Below, piece by piece: positions 18,895 through 28,173 of a DNA stretch of 64,000 nucleotides. A program made the translations under genes and the position numbers. The stretch lies in contig NZ_RQXV01000005.1 of assembly GCF_003858655.1 (NCBI RefSeq), positions 124,001 through 188,000 of the forward strand, in the 5' to 3' direction. Origin of the DNA: Amphritea balenae. GTDB lineage: Bacteria > Pseudomonadota > Gammaproteobacteria > Pseudomonadales > Balneatricaceae. Each line of letters starts with the position of its first letter. Position 1 is the stretch's first letter. The notes below the pieces were generated by a model. The model made no database searches. It was given only the letters and a program-made list of their open reading frames with translations, and was not told the origin of the DNA.

Positions 18895-21800
18895 ATGCTT
18901 TCCGGCGGCTCAATCATTCTCATCTCCCTGTCATATGTTGGACTACTATTCGCCATCGCTTACTTTGGTGATCGCAGTGCCAAGGGGCGCTCCTATGCCA
19001 GCAATCCGGTTATCTATTCACTATCACTGGCGATCTACTGCTCGTCCTGGACATTTTATGGCGCCGTAGGCCGGGCCTCCGTCAACGGCTGGGAATTTCT
19101 GGCAACCTATCTTGGTCCGGTGATCGTATTTATATTCGGCTGGCGCGTCATTGAGAAAATCATCCTGGTCAGTAAACAACAAAACACCACATCGATTGCC
19201 GACTTTCTCTCATCCCGTTACGGCAAAAGCCAGGCACTGGCAGTACTGGTTACTGTGATTGCCGTGTTTGGCACCATCCCCTATATAGCGATGCAGCTTA
19301 AAGCCGTAGCCATTAGTTATGATGCTATCGCTCCAGGCGCCACCGAAGCATTAAGTAAGGGTAGCGATACCGCCCTGTTTGTTGCCTTGATTATGGCGGT
19401 ATTCGCTATCCTGTTTGGCACCCGCCACATTGACGCGACCGAACATCATGAAGGCATGGTACTCGCAGTCGCTTTCGAGTCGATCGTCAAATTAACGGCG
19501 TTTTTAGCTGTCGGCGTGATGGTAACTTTTCATATGTTTGACGGAGTCGCCGACGTTATTCATAACGTTCGGGATCAGTTATCCAGCCACAAGAACTTCA
19601 GCAGCCCGCTGGGCGATAGTTTCATAACCGAGATACTACTGGCCTGTACCGCCGTACTCTGCCTGCCACGCCAGTTCCACGTTACTATTGTGGAGAACAC
19701 ACACGTCGAAAACCTCAAGACCGCCCGGTGGCTGTTCCCCCTGTACATGGTTTTGCTTTCACTCTTTGTACTCCCCATCGCAACCGCAGGTATGACCAGC
19801 TTTACACCCGGCACAGTCAATGCTGATACCTTTGTATTGATGCTACCGCTGCAGGCCGGTTTCGATGATCTGGCGACCTTTGCGTTTATCGGCGGATTAT
19901 CAGCGGCAACCAGTATGGTTATCGTTGCCTCCATAACGCTGGCAACCATGGTTTGTAACGACATCGTCATGCCGCTATTACTGCGCATCTCCTGGTTACA
20001 ACTATCGAAAAACAAAGACCTGGGCGCCCTGCTTCTCAGAGTCCGACGTATCACCATCATCTGCCTGATGATAATGGCCTATTTCTACTATCGAATTCTG
20101 GGCGATCAGAGCAGTCTGGCATCATTTGGCTTACTGGCTTTTGTCGCCGCCGCCCAGTTTATGCCTGGACTTATCGGTGGAGTCTACTGGAAAACAGGCT
20201 CACGCCACGGCATTCTTGCCGGCCTGACAGCAGGCTTTTTGATCTGGCTTTATACACTGGTTTTTCCAACACTCTCCGGCGCGGGATTAATGCCCAGCGA
20301 GTTTATGGAAACCGGCCTGTTTGGTTATGATTTTCTGCGTCCCACTGCTCTGTTTGGCATCACCGGCATGGACCCCCTGACCCACGGTGCGTTCTGGAGT
20401 GTATTAGCAAACAGCATCCTCTATATCCTGATATCCCGTTACAGCCCACAACGACTGGTTGACCGCATTCAGGCCAGTGCTTTTGTCGATGTCTATAACA
20501 AAGACCTGTCGGAGCCTTCCCGTGTATTCAGTCATGCAACCGTCGGTGATCTGCAGATCCTGACCGAAAGATTTCTGGGCATAAGCCGCACTCAACACGC
20601 TTTTACCGGTTTCGCCCTGAAAGCAGGTATAGATCCACCGCTGTCCGGTGACAAAGCCAGCCCGGAGCTAATCCAGTTTACTGAACGCTTACTGGCTGGC
20701 GTTATAGGCGCATCTTCCGCCCGTATCGTTCTGGCTTCTACGTTACGCGGTAAAGATATGCAGATCGGCGATGTCGTAACCATCGTCGATGAAGCATCAC
20801 AGGCACTGCGCTTCAACCGGTCTTTACTGCAGTCCACCATCGAACATATCACTATGGGCATCAGTGTAGTGGATCAACAAATGCGCCTGGTCGCCTGGAA
20901 TCGCCGCTATATTGAGATGTTCGACTACCCCGATGGACTTATCTGCGTTGGCCGCCCCATTGGCGATATCTTCCGTTACAACGCCAATAAAGGCGAATAC
21001 GGCCAGGGAGACGTAGAAGATCAGGTAGGTAAACGCCTGGATATTCTTAAGCAGGGTCAGGCACACTCTTACGAACGTCACAGAATGGACGGCTCGGTTC
21101 TTGAAGTACGCGGTAACAAGATGCCTAACGGTGGTTTCGTTAACACCTACATGGATATCACCGAGCATAAACAGGTCCAGCAAGCACTGCGAGAAAGCGA
21201 ACAAAATGTTCGAAACTATACCGATAATGTCCCGGTACTGATCGCCTTTCTTGATACCAACCGTAACTACCTGTTCGTCAACAAAGCCTACGCCAAAGCC
21301 TTCGGGGTGGACCGCCATAATATCGCTGGCACCCCTTGCGTCAATGTACTGTCGAAAGAGGAATACGACAGACGCAGCCCTTATATTCAAAAAGTCCTTC
21401 TGGGTGAACGGCAACGCTTCGAAACTGAGATACCCGCTGCAGACGGCACCCTGCGTTATGCAGAGGTAACGTACATCCCGCACACCAATGAGGCAGGCCA
21501 ACTACTGGGTTACTTTACCTTGTATCAGGATATAACCGAGCGACGCCTGGCCGAACAACTACTGAAAGAAACCAACGAAAACCTTGAACAGCGAGTAAGA
21601 GAGCGAACCCATACTCTATCAGTGGTAAACAAAGAACTGCGTAAAGAGAACACTGTTCGTGCCCTGATCGAGGACGAGTTACGTCAGGCAAAATATGATG
21701 CAGATGCCGCCAACATAGGCAAAACCCGCTTCCTTGCCGCTGCTAGCCACGACCTGCTGCAACCGCTTAATGCAGCCCGGCTGTTCATCTCTGCACTGGC

Positions 21801-22827
21801 ACAACAGCAGCATACCGGCGAAACCCGTCAGCTCGTCGACAACCTGGATGGTTCACTAAAAGCCGCTGAAGGACTAATCACCACTATTCTGGATATATCC
21901 AAACTGGATGCCGGAGCACTGGAGCCTAACCTTAGCCACTTCTCTATCGATACGATGTTCGATAATTTAAGCGCTGAGTTTACCGCCCTGGCCGATGAAA
22001 AGAATCTCGAGTTCCGCTTTGTGAAATGCAGCCAGGTAGTCCATTCAGACCAACAACTACTGCGACGAATATTACAAAACTTCCTCTCTAATGCGATCCG
22101 TTATACACAGGAAGGTAAGATCCTGCTCGGCTGCCGTCGCCAGGGTAACAACCTGCAGATAGAAGCCTGGGATACCGGTGTAGGTATAGCGGAAGACAAG
22201 CTTGGCGAAGTATTCGAAGAGTTCCGTCGCATCGACAACCCTAAACATTCACAGGTTGACGGGCTGGGGCTGGGACTGGCGATCACCGAGCGTATTGCGC
22301 GCATGCTCCAGCACACACTCAATGTACGCTCCTGGCCTGGCAAAGGCACGGTATTCAGCGTTAACGTGCCCTTGGGCGATCCAGGCAAAGCCGTTAAGCA
22401 ACGGCCTGAAAAGCGTGGCTGGATCCGCAGTAAAGGACTGGAAGGGATCAAAGTGCTGGTTATCGATAACGAACCTAAAATCCTTGAGGGCATGTCAGCA
22501 CTCCTGCAAGGCTGGTCCTGTTCAGTCATGGTTGCAATCTCAGCCAGCGAGGCTCAACAAAAAATTATCGACCAGGAGTTCATGCCAGATATCATCCTCG
22601 CAGATTATCATCTGGATGAAACCCGCACCGGCATTATGGCGTTACAGGAGCTGGGCAAACTCTGGCACCACCCAGTACCCGCTATAGTAATTACCGCAGA
22701 CAGAACTGATGCGGTAAAAGAGGAGATTGCCGCCACTGATGCGGTGCTACTACACAAACCGATAAAGCCTGCTGCACTAAGGGCGACTATCAGCAAAGTA
22801 ATAGGCACGGGAAAAATCTCATCGTAA
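18895..22827 (+). CDS. crbS: CrbS-type hybrid sensor kinase with SSS transporter domain
   Basis: A 1310-residue hybrid histidine kinase of the CrbS type, known in Vibrio and Pseudomonas to activate acs with CrbR. Residues about 1-500 form an SSS (SLC5-like) membrane domain with some 13 helices. A cytoplasmic linker of STAC type follows, then two PAS regions (about 650-760 and 775-885), a coiled coil, HisKA with the phosphoacceptor H952 in AAASHDLLQPLNAARLF, HATPase (NFLSNAIRYT; GLGLGLAITERI) and a C-terminal receiver with D1237 in ILADYHLDE. It is divergent from DUF4212-actP. Whether the SSS part transports a ligand or only senses one is not settled by sequence. Confidence 0.88.
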   Translation: MLSGGSIILISLSYVGLLFAIAYFGDRSAKGRSYASNPVIYSLSLAIYCSSWTFYGAVGRASVNGWEFLATYLGPVIVFIFGWRVIEKIILVSKQQNTTSIADFLSSRYGKSQALAVLVTVIAVFGTIPYIAMQLKAVAISYDAIAPGATEALSKGSDTALFVALIMAVFAILFGTRHIDATEHHEGMVLAVAFESIVKLTAFLAVGVMVTFHMFDGVADVIHNVRDQLSSHKNFSSPLGDSFITEILLACTAVLCLPRQFHVTIVENTHVENLKTARWLFPLYMVLLSLFVLPIATAGMTSFTPGTVNADTFVLMLPLQAGFDDLATFAFIGGLSAATSMVIVASITLATMVCNDIVMPLLLRISWLQLSKNKDLGALLLRVRRITIICLMIMAYFYYRILGDQSSLASFGLLAFVAAAQFMPGLIGGVYWKTGSRHGILAGLTAGFLIWLYTLVFPTLSGAGLMPSEFMETGLFGYDFLRPTALFGITGMDPLTHGAFWSVLANSILYILISRYSPQRLVDRIQASAFVDVYNKDLSEPSRVFSHATVGDLQILTERFLGISRTQHAFTGFALKAGIDPPLSGDKASPELIQFTERLLAGVIGASSARIVLASTLRGKDMQIGDVVTIVDEASQALRFNRSLLQSTIEHITMGISVVDQQMRLVAWNRRYIEMFDYPDGLICVGRPIGDIFRYNANKGEYGQGDVEDQVGKRLDILKQGQAHSYERHRMDGSVLEVRGNKMPNGGFVNTYMDITEHKQVQQALRESEQNVRNYTDNVPVLIAFLDTNRNYLFVNKAYAKAFGVDRHNIAGTPCVNVLSKEEYDRRSPYIQKVLLGERQRFETEIPAADGTLRYAEVTYIPHTNEAGQLLGYFTLYQDITERRLAEQLLKETNENLEQRVRERTHTLSVVNKELRKENTVRALIEDELRQAKYDADAANIGKTRFLAAASHDLLQPLNAARLFISALAQQQHTGETRQLVDNLDGSLKAAEGLITTILDISKLDAGALEPNLSHFSIDTMFDNLSAEFTALADEKNLEFRFVKCSQVVHSDQQLLRRILQNFLSNAIRYTQEGKILLGCRRQGNNLQIEAWDTGVGIAEDKLGEVFEEFRRIDNPKHSQVDGLGLGLAITERIARMLQHTLNVRSWPGKGTVFSVNVPLGDPGKAVKQRPEKRGWIRSKGLEGIKVLVIDNEPKILEGMSALLQGWSCSVMVAISASEAQQKIIDQEFMPDIILADYHLDETRTGIMALQELGKLWHHPVPAIVITADRTDAVKEEIAATDAVLLHKPIKPAALRATISKVIGTGKISS

Positions 22828-22865
22828 AACACTGGATCAATCAGACCTCGGCCGAATACGGTTTT

Positions 22866-23624
22866 TTGCTGAAACTCATACCACTACTGCTGGCCAATCT
22901 ATTGCTCAGTACTGCCAGCAGTGCAACAGATACGGATAAAGGCGGCGATGACTGGCAACAAGTCGCACCGCCAAGTTATCCACTAGAGCGCAAATGGGTA
23001 TCCAGCAATGAATACCCCTGGCGCGCAATTGGCAGAATCAATCTGGCGGGGCGAGGTCACTGCACTGGTACCTTGATCAGCGAAAACAAGGTGCTGACTT
23101 CGGCTCACTGCTTATGGAACAAAAGCACTAACAGATGGTTTCCAGCCCAATACATCACCTTTGTTGCAGGTTCTGAGAAAGAAAGTTATCAGGCTTACGC
23201 CAACGCAACCTCCTACCAGGTTGCGGACCAATTTTTCCCAGACAGGTTAAGCGATCCCGAATCTATTAAACACGACTGGGCTTTGCTAGAGCTGGCCAAG
23301 CCGCTTGGCAAACAACTAGGCTATCTGCCGCTGGCAGACAGCACTCAAATCATCGCCAACAAAGCACTCATTCAAACCGGCTACCGAGCAGACAGGGCGT
23401 TTGTACTTACCGTAGAAAAAAACTGCTGGATTGCTAAAACCTACGATAACCTGAAAGTAGCTCAAACCAGCTGCCACACTATCAGCGGCGATTCAGGTGG
23501 CCCTGCGTTGATACGAAACCAGGACAACTGGTTTCTGATCGGTATCCATCGCGGCAGAACAGCCAACAACAAAAGCCTGATCGTCACCAGCGAAAGCTTT
23601 CGTAAAAATATCACCGGCCAATAA
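22866..23624 (+). CDS. Secreted trypsin-like serine protease
   Basis: A 252-residue S1-family (chymotrypsin fold) protease. The N-terminus looks like a signal peptide (LIPLLLANLLLSTASSA). The catalytic triad is visible: H81 in LTSAHC, D137 in KHDWALLEL and S210 in SGDSGGPAL. The only reasonable start is a TTG at 22866, since no ATG or GTG lies between the kinase stop and the hydrophobic segment; the ribosome-binding site is weak. It begins 38 bp after crbS on the same strand and could be cotranscribed with it. The target is unknown, and a link to acetate signalling is only positional. Confidence 0.85.
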   Translation: MLKLIPLLLANLLLSTASSATDTDKGGDDWQQVAPPSYPLERKWVSSNEYPWRAIGRINLAGRGHCTGTLISENKVLTSAHCLWNKSTNRWFPAQYITFVAGSEKESYQAYANATSYQVADQFFPDRLSDPESIKHDWALLELAKPLGKQLGYLPLADSTQIIANKALIQTGYRADRAFVLTVEKNCWIAKTYDNLKVAQTSCHTISGDSGGPALIRNQDNWFLIGIHRGRTANNKSLIVTSESFRKNITGQ

Positions 23625-23626
23625 TC

Positions 23627-23650
23627 AAAAAACCGCCCAGAGGCGGTCTT
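23627..23650. terminator. Convergent terminator between the protease gene and crbR
   Basis: Stem ACCGCC (23632-23637) / GGCGGT (23642-23647) with a 4-nt loop. On the minus strand the stem is followed by TTTTTTG, which makes a good terminator for crbR. On the plus strand the T-run comes only after CTTATG, so termination of the protease transcript would be weaker. Confidence 0.8.
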
Positions 23651-23700
23651 ATGTTTTTTGCTTTTGCTGCGATCCAGCTATTAAACAGTGCGCTGAGTTC

Positions 23701-24366
23701 TCAGCCCAATTCAGTTTTAGGCGGCTCAACACCGAGTCGCTGTGCCTGAATAACGGCCTGAGTACGACTATGCACACCCAGCTTCCGCAGGATAGCTGTC
23801 ACGTGAGCTTTGATGGTAGCTTCAGAGACATTCAACTCATAGGCGATCTGCTTATTCAGCAGGCCTTCCGTCAACATCGTCAGCACCCGAAACTGCTGTG
23901 GCGTCAAAGATGCCAGATCATTAGCAAACTTCTGATCTTCTTCGGTCACATCATCAAGACTGTCAGCAATCTCTTGCGGCAACCACTCTTCACCCTCAAG
24001 CACAGCACTAATTGCATCTGCAATTACATCAAGCGGTGAGGATTTTGGAATAAAGCCAGACGCGCCGTAATCAAGCGCACGCTTCATAACATAAGGCTCT
24101 TCACTACCCGAAACCACCACCACGGGTATGCCTGGATTTTGCCCTCGCAGGAACACCAGACCAGTAAAACCATTAGTACCCGGCATATGCAAGTCGAGCA
24201 ATACCAGGTCAGCATCAGAATGGTTATCCACCGCAGCCTGAACAGCCTCAAGGGAATCTGATTCTACGATTTCTACACCGGGAACAGCCTGTGTCACAGC
24301 TTGCTTAAGAGCCGCCCGAAACAACGGATGATCATCCGCAATGATTATCTTCTGCGCCAGTTGCAT
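23701..24366 (-). CDS. crbR: LuxR/NarL-type response regulator, CrbR-like
   Basis: A 221-residue response regulator. The receiver domain (about 5-125) has acidic pocket residues D11-D12 and phosphoacceptor D58 in LVLLDLHMPG, with K108 in IPKSSP. The C-terminal LuxR helix-turn-helix (about 153-215) contains LTPQQFRVLTMLTEGLLNKQ and VSEATIKAHVTAILRKLGV. CrbR-type regulators activate acs, and this gene lies directly downstream of acs on the same strand, with the CrbS-type kinase close by. ErdR-type ethanol regulators of pseudomonads are close relatives and an alternative name. Confidence 0.85.
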   Translation of the reverse strand: MQLAQKIIIADDHPLFRAALKQAVTQAVPGVEIVESDSLEAVQAAVDNHSDADLVLLDLHMPGTNGFTGLVFLRGQNPGIPVVVVSGSEEPYVMKRALDYGASGFIPKSSPLDVIADAISAVLEGEEWLPQEIADSLDDVTEEDQKFANDLASLTPQQFRVLTMLTEGLLNKQIAYELNVSEATIKAHVTAILRKLGVHSRTQAVIQAQRLGVEPPKTELG

Positions 24367-24388
24367 TCAGTTAATCTCCCTCACTACC

Positions 24389-24409
24389 CGTTTTCAAAAC
24401 CTGAAAACG
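24389..24409. promoter_or_regulatory. 8-bp-arm inverted repeat before crbR
   Basis: CGTTTTCA (24389-24396) and TGAAAACG (24402-24409) are perfect complements separated by 5 bp, 23 bp upstream of the crbR start. It may be an operator or an mRNA leader hairpin. There is no T-run, so it is unlikely to be a terminator. Confidence 0.4.
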
Positions 24410-24480
24410 TGCAGAAAAATACACGTATAAGGTGCAAAACAGAGCGTTCGCACCCAATTATCTTAACACCACTTTGAATG

Positions 24481-24516
24481 CAAAACTCCCCCCCGATAAA
24501 AAAACCGGGAGGGAGT
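24481..24516 (-). terminator. Intrinsic terminator after acs
   Basis: An 11-bp stem with one mismatch (ACTCCCCCCCG / CGGGAGGGAGT), followed on the minus strand by TTTTG. It lies 38 bp beyond the acs stop and would separate acs from crbR. Confidence 0.75.
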
Positions 24517-24553
24517 CTCAATATTGTAGCCCGAATTTTGCCCGGACAGACAA

Positions 24554-26506
24554 TTACTTACGATTCATTCGGTTGTCAATCAGATCATCAACAACGGATG
24601 GATCTGCCAGGGTCGATGTATCACCCAGTGCATCAAAATCATCCTCTGCGATCTTACGCAGAATTCGGCGCATGATCTTACCAGAACGTGTCTTAGGCAT
24701 ACCTGGCGCAAACTGAATCAGGTCCGGAGAAGCGATTGGACCGATCTCTGAACGTACATGCAGTCGCAGCTCTTTCAACAGTTCATCGGACTGCTCATAG
24801 CCAGACTGCAGCGTCACGTACACATAGATTCCCTGACCCTTAACTTCATGGGGATAACCCACTACAGCCGCTTCTGCAACGGCTGGATGAGCTACCAGAG
24901 CAGATTCAACCTCAGCCGTACCCATACGGTGGCCGGATACGTTGATAACATCATCGACACGACCGGTGATCCAGTAGTAATCGTCTTCGTCACGACGGGC
25001 ACCATCACCGGTGGTGTACACACCTTTATAGGTGGAGAAGTAAGTCTGGATAAAGCGTTCGTGATCGCCCCAGATAGAACGGCTCTGACCAGGCCATGAA
25101 TCTTTCAGTACCAGGTTACCGTCAACCGCACCTTCCAACTCGTTACCTTCAGCATCCAGCAATGCCGGCTGTACACCAAAGAACGGACGCGAAGCCGATC
25201 CAGGCTTAGCGGCAGTCGCACCCGGCAGAGGCAGAATCATCATGCCGCCAGTCTCGGTTTGCCACCAGGTATCAACGATAGGACAACGGTTCTGACCGAT
25301 AATACGGTAGTACCACTCCCACGCTTCAGGGTTGATCGGCTCACCTACAGAACCCAGGATACGGAGTGAGGACAGATCGGAATCGCCCAGTACATCTTCA
25401 CCTTGCTGCATCAGCGCACGGATCGCCGTTGGTGCGGTGTAGAACTGATTAACTTTATGCTTTTCAATCACACGACCGAAACGGCTGTTATCAGGGTAGC
25501 TTGGCACACCTTCAAACATCAGCGACGTCGCACCATTAGCCAAAGGACCATAAACGATATAGCTGTGGCCTGTTACCCAACCCACGTCCGCAGTACACCA
25601 GTAGATATCACCATCTTTGTAATCAAAGGCGTATTCGTGAGTCATGGCTGCATACACCATGTAACCACCGGTAGTATGCTTCAAACCTTTTGGTGCACCG
25701 GTAGAACCTGAGGTATACAGAATAAACATCGGCGCTTCGGCTTCCATCTCTTCTGCCGGGCAGTCTGCAGAAGCATCAGCCACAAGGTCTTCGTACCAAA
25801 CATCAACGTCATCGTTCCAGGCAACATCCTGATCGACCCGCTTCACAACAATAACGCTACTCACGCAAGCTTTCGCTGCACCATTTTCCAGCGCTTTATC
25901 AACGTTGGCTTTAAGCGGTACCGACTTACCGGCACGCAGTGAATAGTTAGAAGTTACAACAACCTTAGAGTTAGCACCTTCAATACGGGCAGCCAGTGCT
26001 TCAGGAGAGAAACCACCGAATACAATAGAGTGCACCGCACCGATACGGGTACAGGCCAGCATGGCTACTGCCGCTTCAGGGATCATCGGCATATACAGGG
26101 TAACCACATCACCCTTCTCAACGCCCTGAGCTTTCAGTGCATTGGAAAACTTACATACGCGCTCATGCAGATCGCGATAGGTAATATTTTCAGAATCACT
26201 TGGATCATCACCTTCCCAGATAATCGCAACCTGATCGCCGCGCTTTTCCAGATGACGATCCAGACAGTTATAAGAAGCATTCAGGGTGCCGTCTTCGAAC
26301 CAACGGATATCAACATTATGCGGATCAAAAGAGGTGTTCTTTACTTTGGTATATGGCTTAAACCAATCCAGCCGCTTACCTTCTTCACCCCAGAAGGCAT
26401 CAGGATCATTGATCGACTGATCATACATCGCCTGATATTTTTCGTTATCGATATGCGCAGAAGCAGCCAGCTCTTCGCTAACCGGATATACCTTAGAATC
26501 GCTCAT
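24554..26506 (-). CDS. acs: Acetyl-CoA synthetase
   Basis: Acs converts acetate, ATP and CoA into acetyl-CoA through acetyl-AMP, the high-affinity route for acetate assimilation. The 650-residue length matches the family. Visible motifs are the adenylate-forming loop [11 protein letters not shown], the TWWQTETGG region that binds AMP, and [11 protein letters not shown], in which K610 is the lysine that is reversibly acetylated in enteric Acs. The N-terminal ACAS_N region (about 25-85) is present. The gene is followed by a terminator and then crbR; the CrbS/CrbR-type pair is the expected activator. Confidence 0.97.
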   Translation of the reverse strand: MSDSKVYPVSEELAASAHIDNEKYQAMYDQSINDPDAFWGEEGKRLDWFKPYTKVKNTSFDPHNVDIRWFEDGTLNASYNCLDRHLEKRGDQVAIIWEGDDPSDSENITYRDLHERVCKFSNALKAQGVEKGDVVTLYMPMIPEAAVAMLACTRIGAVHSIVFGGFSPEALAARIEGANSKVVVTSNYSLRAGKSVPLKANVDKALENGAAKACVSSVIVVKRVDQDVAWNDDVDVWYEDLVADASADCPAEEMEAEAPMFILYTSGSTGAPKGLKHTTGGYMVYAAMTHEYAFDYKDGDIYWCTADVGWVTGHSYIVYGPLANGATSLMFEGVPSYPDNSRFGRVIEKHKVNQFYTAPTAIRALMQQGEDVLGDSDLSSLRILGSVGEPINPEAWEWYYRIIGQNRCPIVDTWWQTETGGMMILPLPGATAAKPGSASRPFFGVQPALLDAEGNELEGAVDGNLVLKDSWPGQSRSIWGDHERFIQTYFSTYKGVYTTGDGARRDEDDYYWITGRVDDVINVSGHRMGTAEVESALVAHPAVAEAAVVGYPHEVKGQGIYVYVTLQSGYEQSDELLKELRLHVRSEIGPIASPDLIQFAPGMPKTRSGKIMRRILRKIAEDDFDALGDTSTLADPSVVDDLIDNRMNRK

Positions 26507-26802
26507 TAGAATGCCCTTAGCTTGTTATTTATTCTTTGCAGTAGCCCCAACCTGATTAAAGGTCGCGGCTCCCTATCCCTGCTCATCCGTTATAGTTTTT
26601 TTTGCGGTGAGACGAATCAGGTTTTCTGAATTCCTAAGCCGCTGAATACCAGCGCTTACCAATTCATAAAATCAGAGCTAACTTTATACCTAAGTCACTG
26701 ATTCCTGCTGAATTAGACATTGGTCTATCCGGCACAGGCCATTAGTCGTAGATTGCCATATTCGTTCGACTTATGGTGTAGAAAAGTGACAAAAACACAG
26801 AT
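26507..26802. promoter_or_regulatory. acs upstream region with a 14-bp palindrome
   Basis: The 296-bp gap between fleR and acs holds a perfect 5-bp-arm palindrome, TAGACATTGGTCTA (26714-26727), about 210 bp before the acs start. No clear terminator follows fleR, so flagellar transcription may run into acs. I could not pick a convincing -35/-10 pair for acs by eye. Confidence 0.4.
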
Positions 26803-28173
26803 TTAAACACTAAGTTCTGCATCCAGGTCGATACCTGCTTCACGCATTTTAGCCAACTTGTATCTTAACGTTCTGGGACTGATTCCCAGCTTTTCAGACG
26901 CTTCTTTTCGACTACCGCCAGTGTCACGCAAGGTATCAACGATCAGCTGAAATTCATGCTGTTTCATATCGCTACCTAACTGCCCGGACTCTTCCGCCAC
27001 CGGAACCTGTCCGATTCTGCCGGCCACCTCAGAGGTATGCAGACTGCCAGGTTGAATATGCAGGTCTGCAGCACCGATCAACGCGCCCTGCTGTAATATC
27101 AGCGCCCTTTGAATGATGTTATCCAGTTCCCGAACATTGCCCGGCCAGCCAAACGATTGTAGTACCTTTTGAGCATCATCGCTCAGAGTGACCGAAGTAC
27201 GGTTCATCTTTACCGAGTACTTAGCCAACAAACGCTGCGCCAGCGGCACGATATCCGCGGTCCGTTCACGTAGCGGCAACCACTGCAATGGGAACACATT
27301 CAGCCGGTAATACAGATCTTCACGAAACTTATTTTCAGCGACATACTCTTCGAGTTTGCGGTTAGTGGTTGCCAGGATCCGCACATCCAGATTTATAATT
27401 TTACGACCACCGACCCGTTCGACCTGCTGCTCTTGCAGTACCCGCAATAGTTTTGCCTGCAAGCCAAGATCCATCTCTGATATCTCATCCAGCAAAATAG
27501 TACCGCCATTGGCCTGTTCAAACTTACCCGGATTGCTCGTGTAAGCACCAGTAAACGCGCCTTTTTCATGGCCGAACAATGTTGCTTCCAGCATATTTTC
27601 AGGTATCGCGGCGCAGTTGATGGCAATAAACGGCTTTTCCGCCCGGGGCGAATGCATATGAATATACTGCGCCAACACCTCTTTACCTGTACCACTTTCA
27701 CCGGTAATCAGCACCGTAGAGTCGGTCTCGGCTACTCTACGTGCAACCTGAAGTAGCTGTTTACTACTGGACTCTTCAGCAACCGGCTGTAGATTCTCCT
27801 CAATTTTAATATGGCTACCGGTGTAACGTTTCACCACTTCTATCAGTGCTTCCGGGGCAAAGGGTTTCATCAGGTAGTCCACCGCACCACTACGGATCGC
27901 ATCAACCGCTTTGTTCACCTGACCATAAGCAGTAATCAACATAACCGGCAAACAAGGATGGGCCTGCTGAATTTTTTCCAGTAACTGATGACCATCCATC
28001 CCCCCCATGTTTACATCGCTTACCACCATATCCACCGGGTATTCAGCCAGCATATCCAGCGCAGCCTCACCCGAATCAGCTTCCAGATATTCAAAGCCAG
28101 CCAGTTCAAGGGTATCCACCAGCGCTTCGCGCAGGTCGGCATCGTCTTCCACAACTAATACTTGAATACTCAT
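26803..28173 (-). CDS. fleR: Sigma-54-dependent response regulator FleR
   Basis: FleR is the NtrC-family response regulator that, with FleS, turns on later flagellar genes at sigma-54 promoters. The 456-residue product has a receiver domain (about 1-120) with phosphoacceptor D53 in VVSDVNMGG, a central AAA+ domain with Walker A GESGTGKE and the sigma-54 contact loop GAFTGA, and a C-terminal Fis-type HTH (KEASEKLGISPRTLRYKLAK). It overlaps the end of fleS by 4 bp. Confidence 0.94.
   Translation of the reverse strand: MSIQVLVVEDDADLREALVDTLELAGFEYLEADSGEAALDMLAEYPVDMVVSDVNMGGMDGHQLLEKIQQAHPCLPVMLITAYGQVNKAVDAIRSGAVDYLMKPFAPEALIEVVKRYTGSHIKIEENLQPVAEESSSKQLLQVARRVAETDSTVLITGESGTGKEVLAQYIHMHSPRAEKPFIAINCAAIPENMLEATLFGHEKGAFTGAYTSNPGKFEQANGGTILLDEISEMDLGLQAKLLRVLQEQQVERVGGRKIINLDVRILATTNRKLEEYVAENKFREDLYYRLNVFPLQWLPLRERTADIVPLAQRLLAKYSVKMNRTSVTLSDDAQKVLQSFGWPGNVRELDNIIQRALILQQGALIGAADLHIQPGSLHTSEVAGRIGQVPVAEESGQLGSDMKQHEFQLIVDTLRDTGGSRKEASEKLGISPRTLRYKLAKMREAGIDLDAELSV

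Noticed and set aside
20824-21501. 225-codon minus-strand frame inside crbS
   Set aside because: Antisense to the PAS domains of a clear hybrid kinase; no start signal or family resemblance.
13867-26506. Acetate-switch block as a mobile island
   Set aside because: No transposase, integrase, flanking repeats or marked base-composition change was seen; all genes look native to this lineage.
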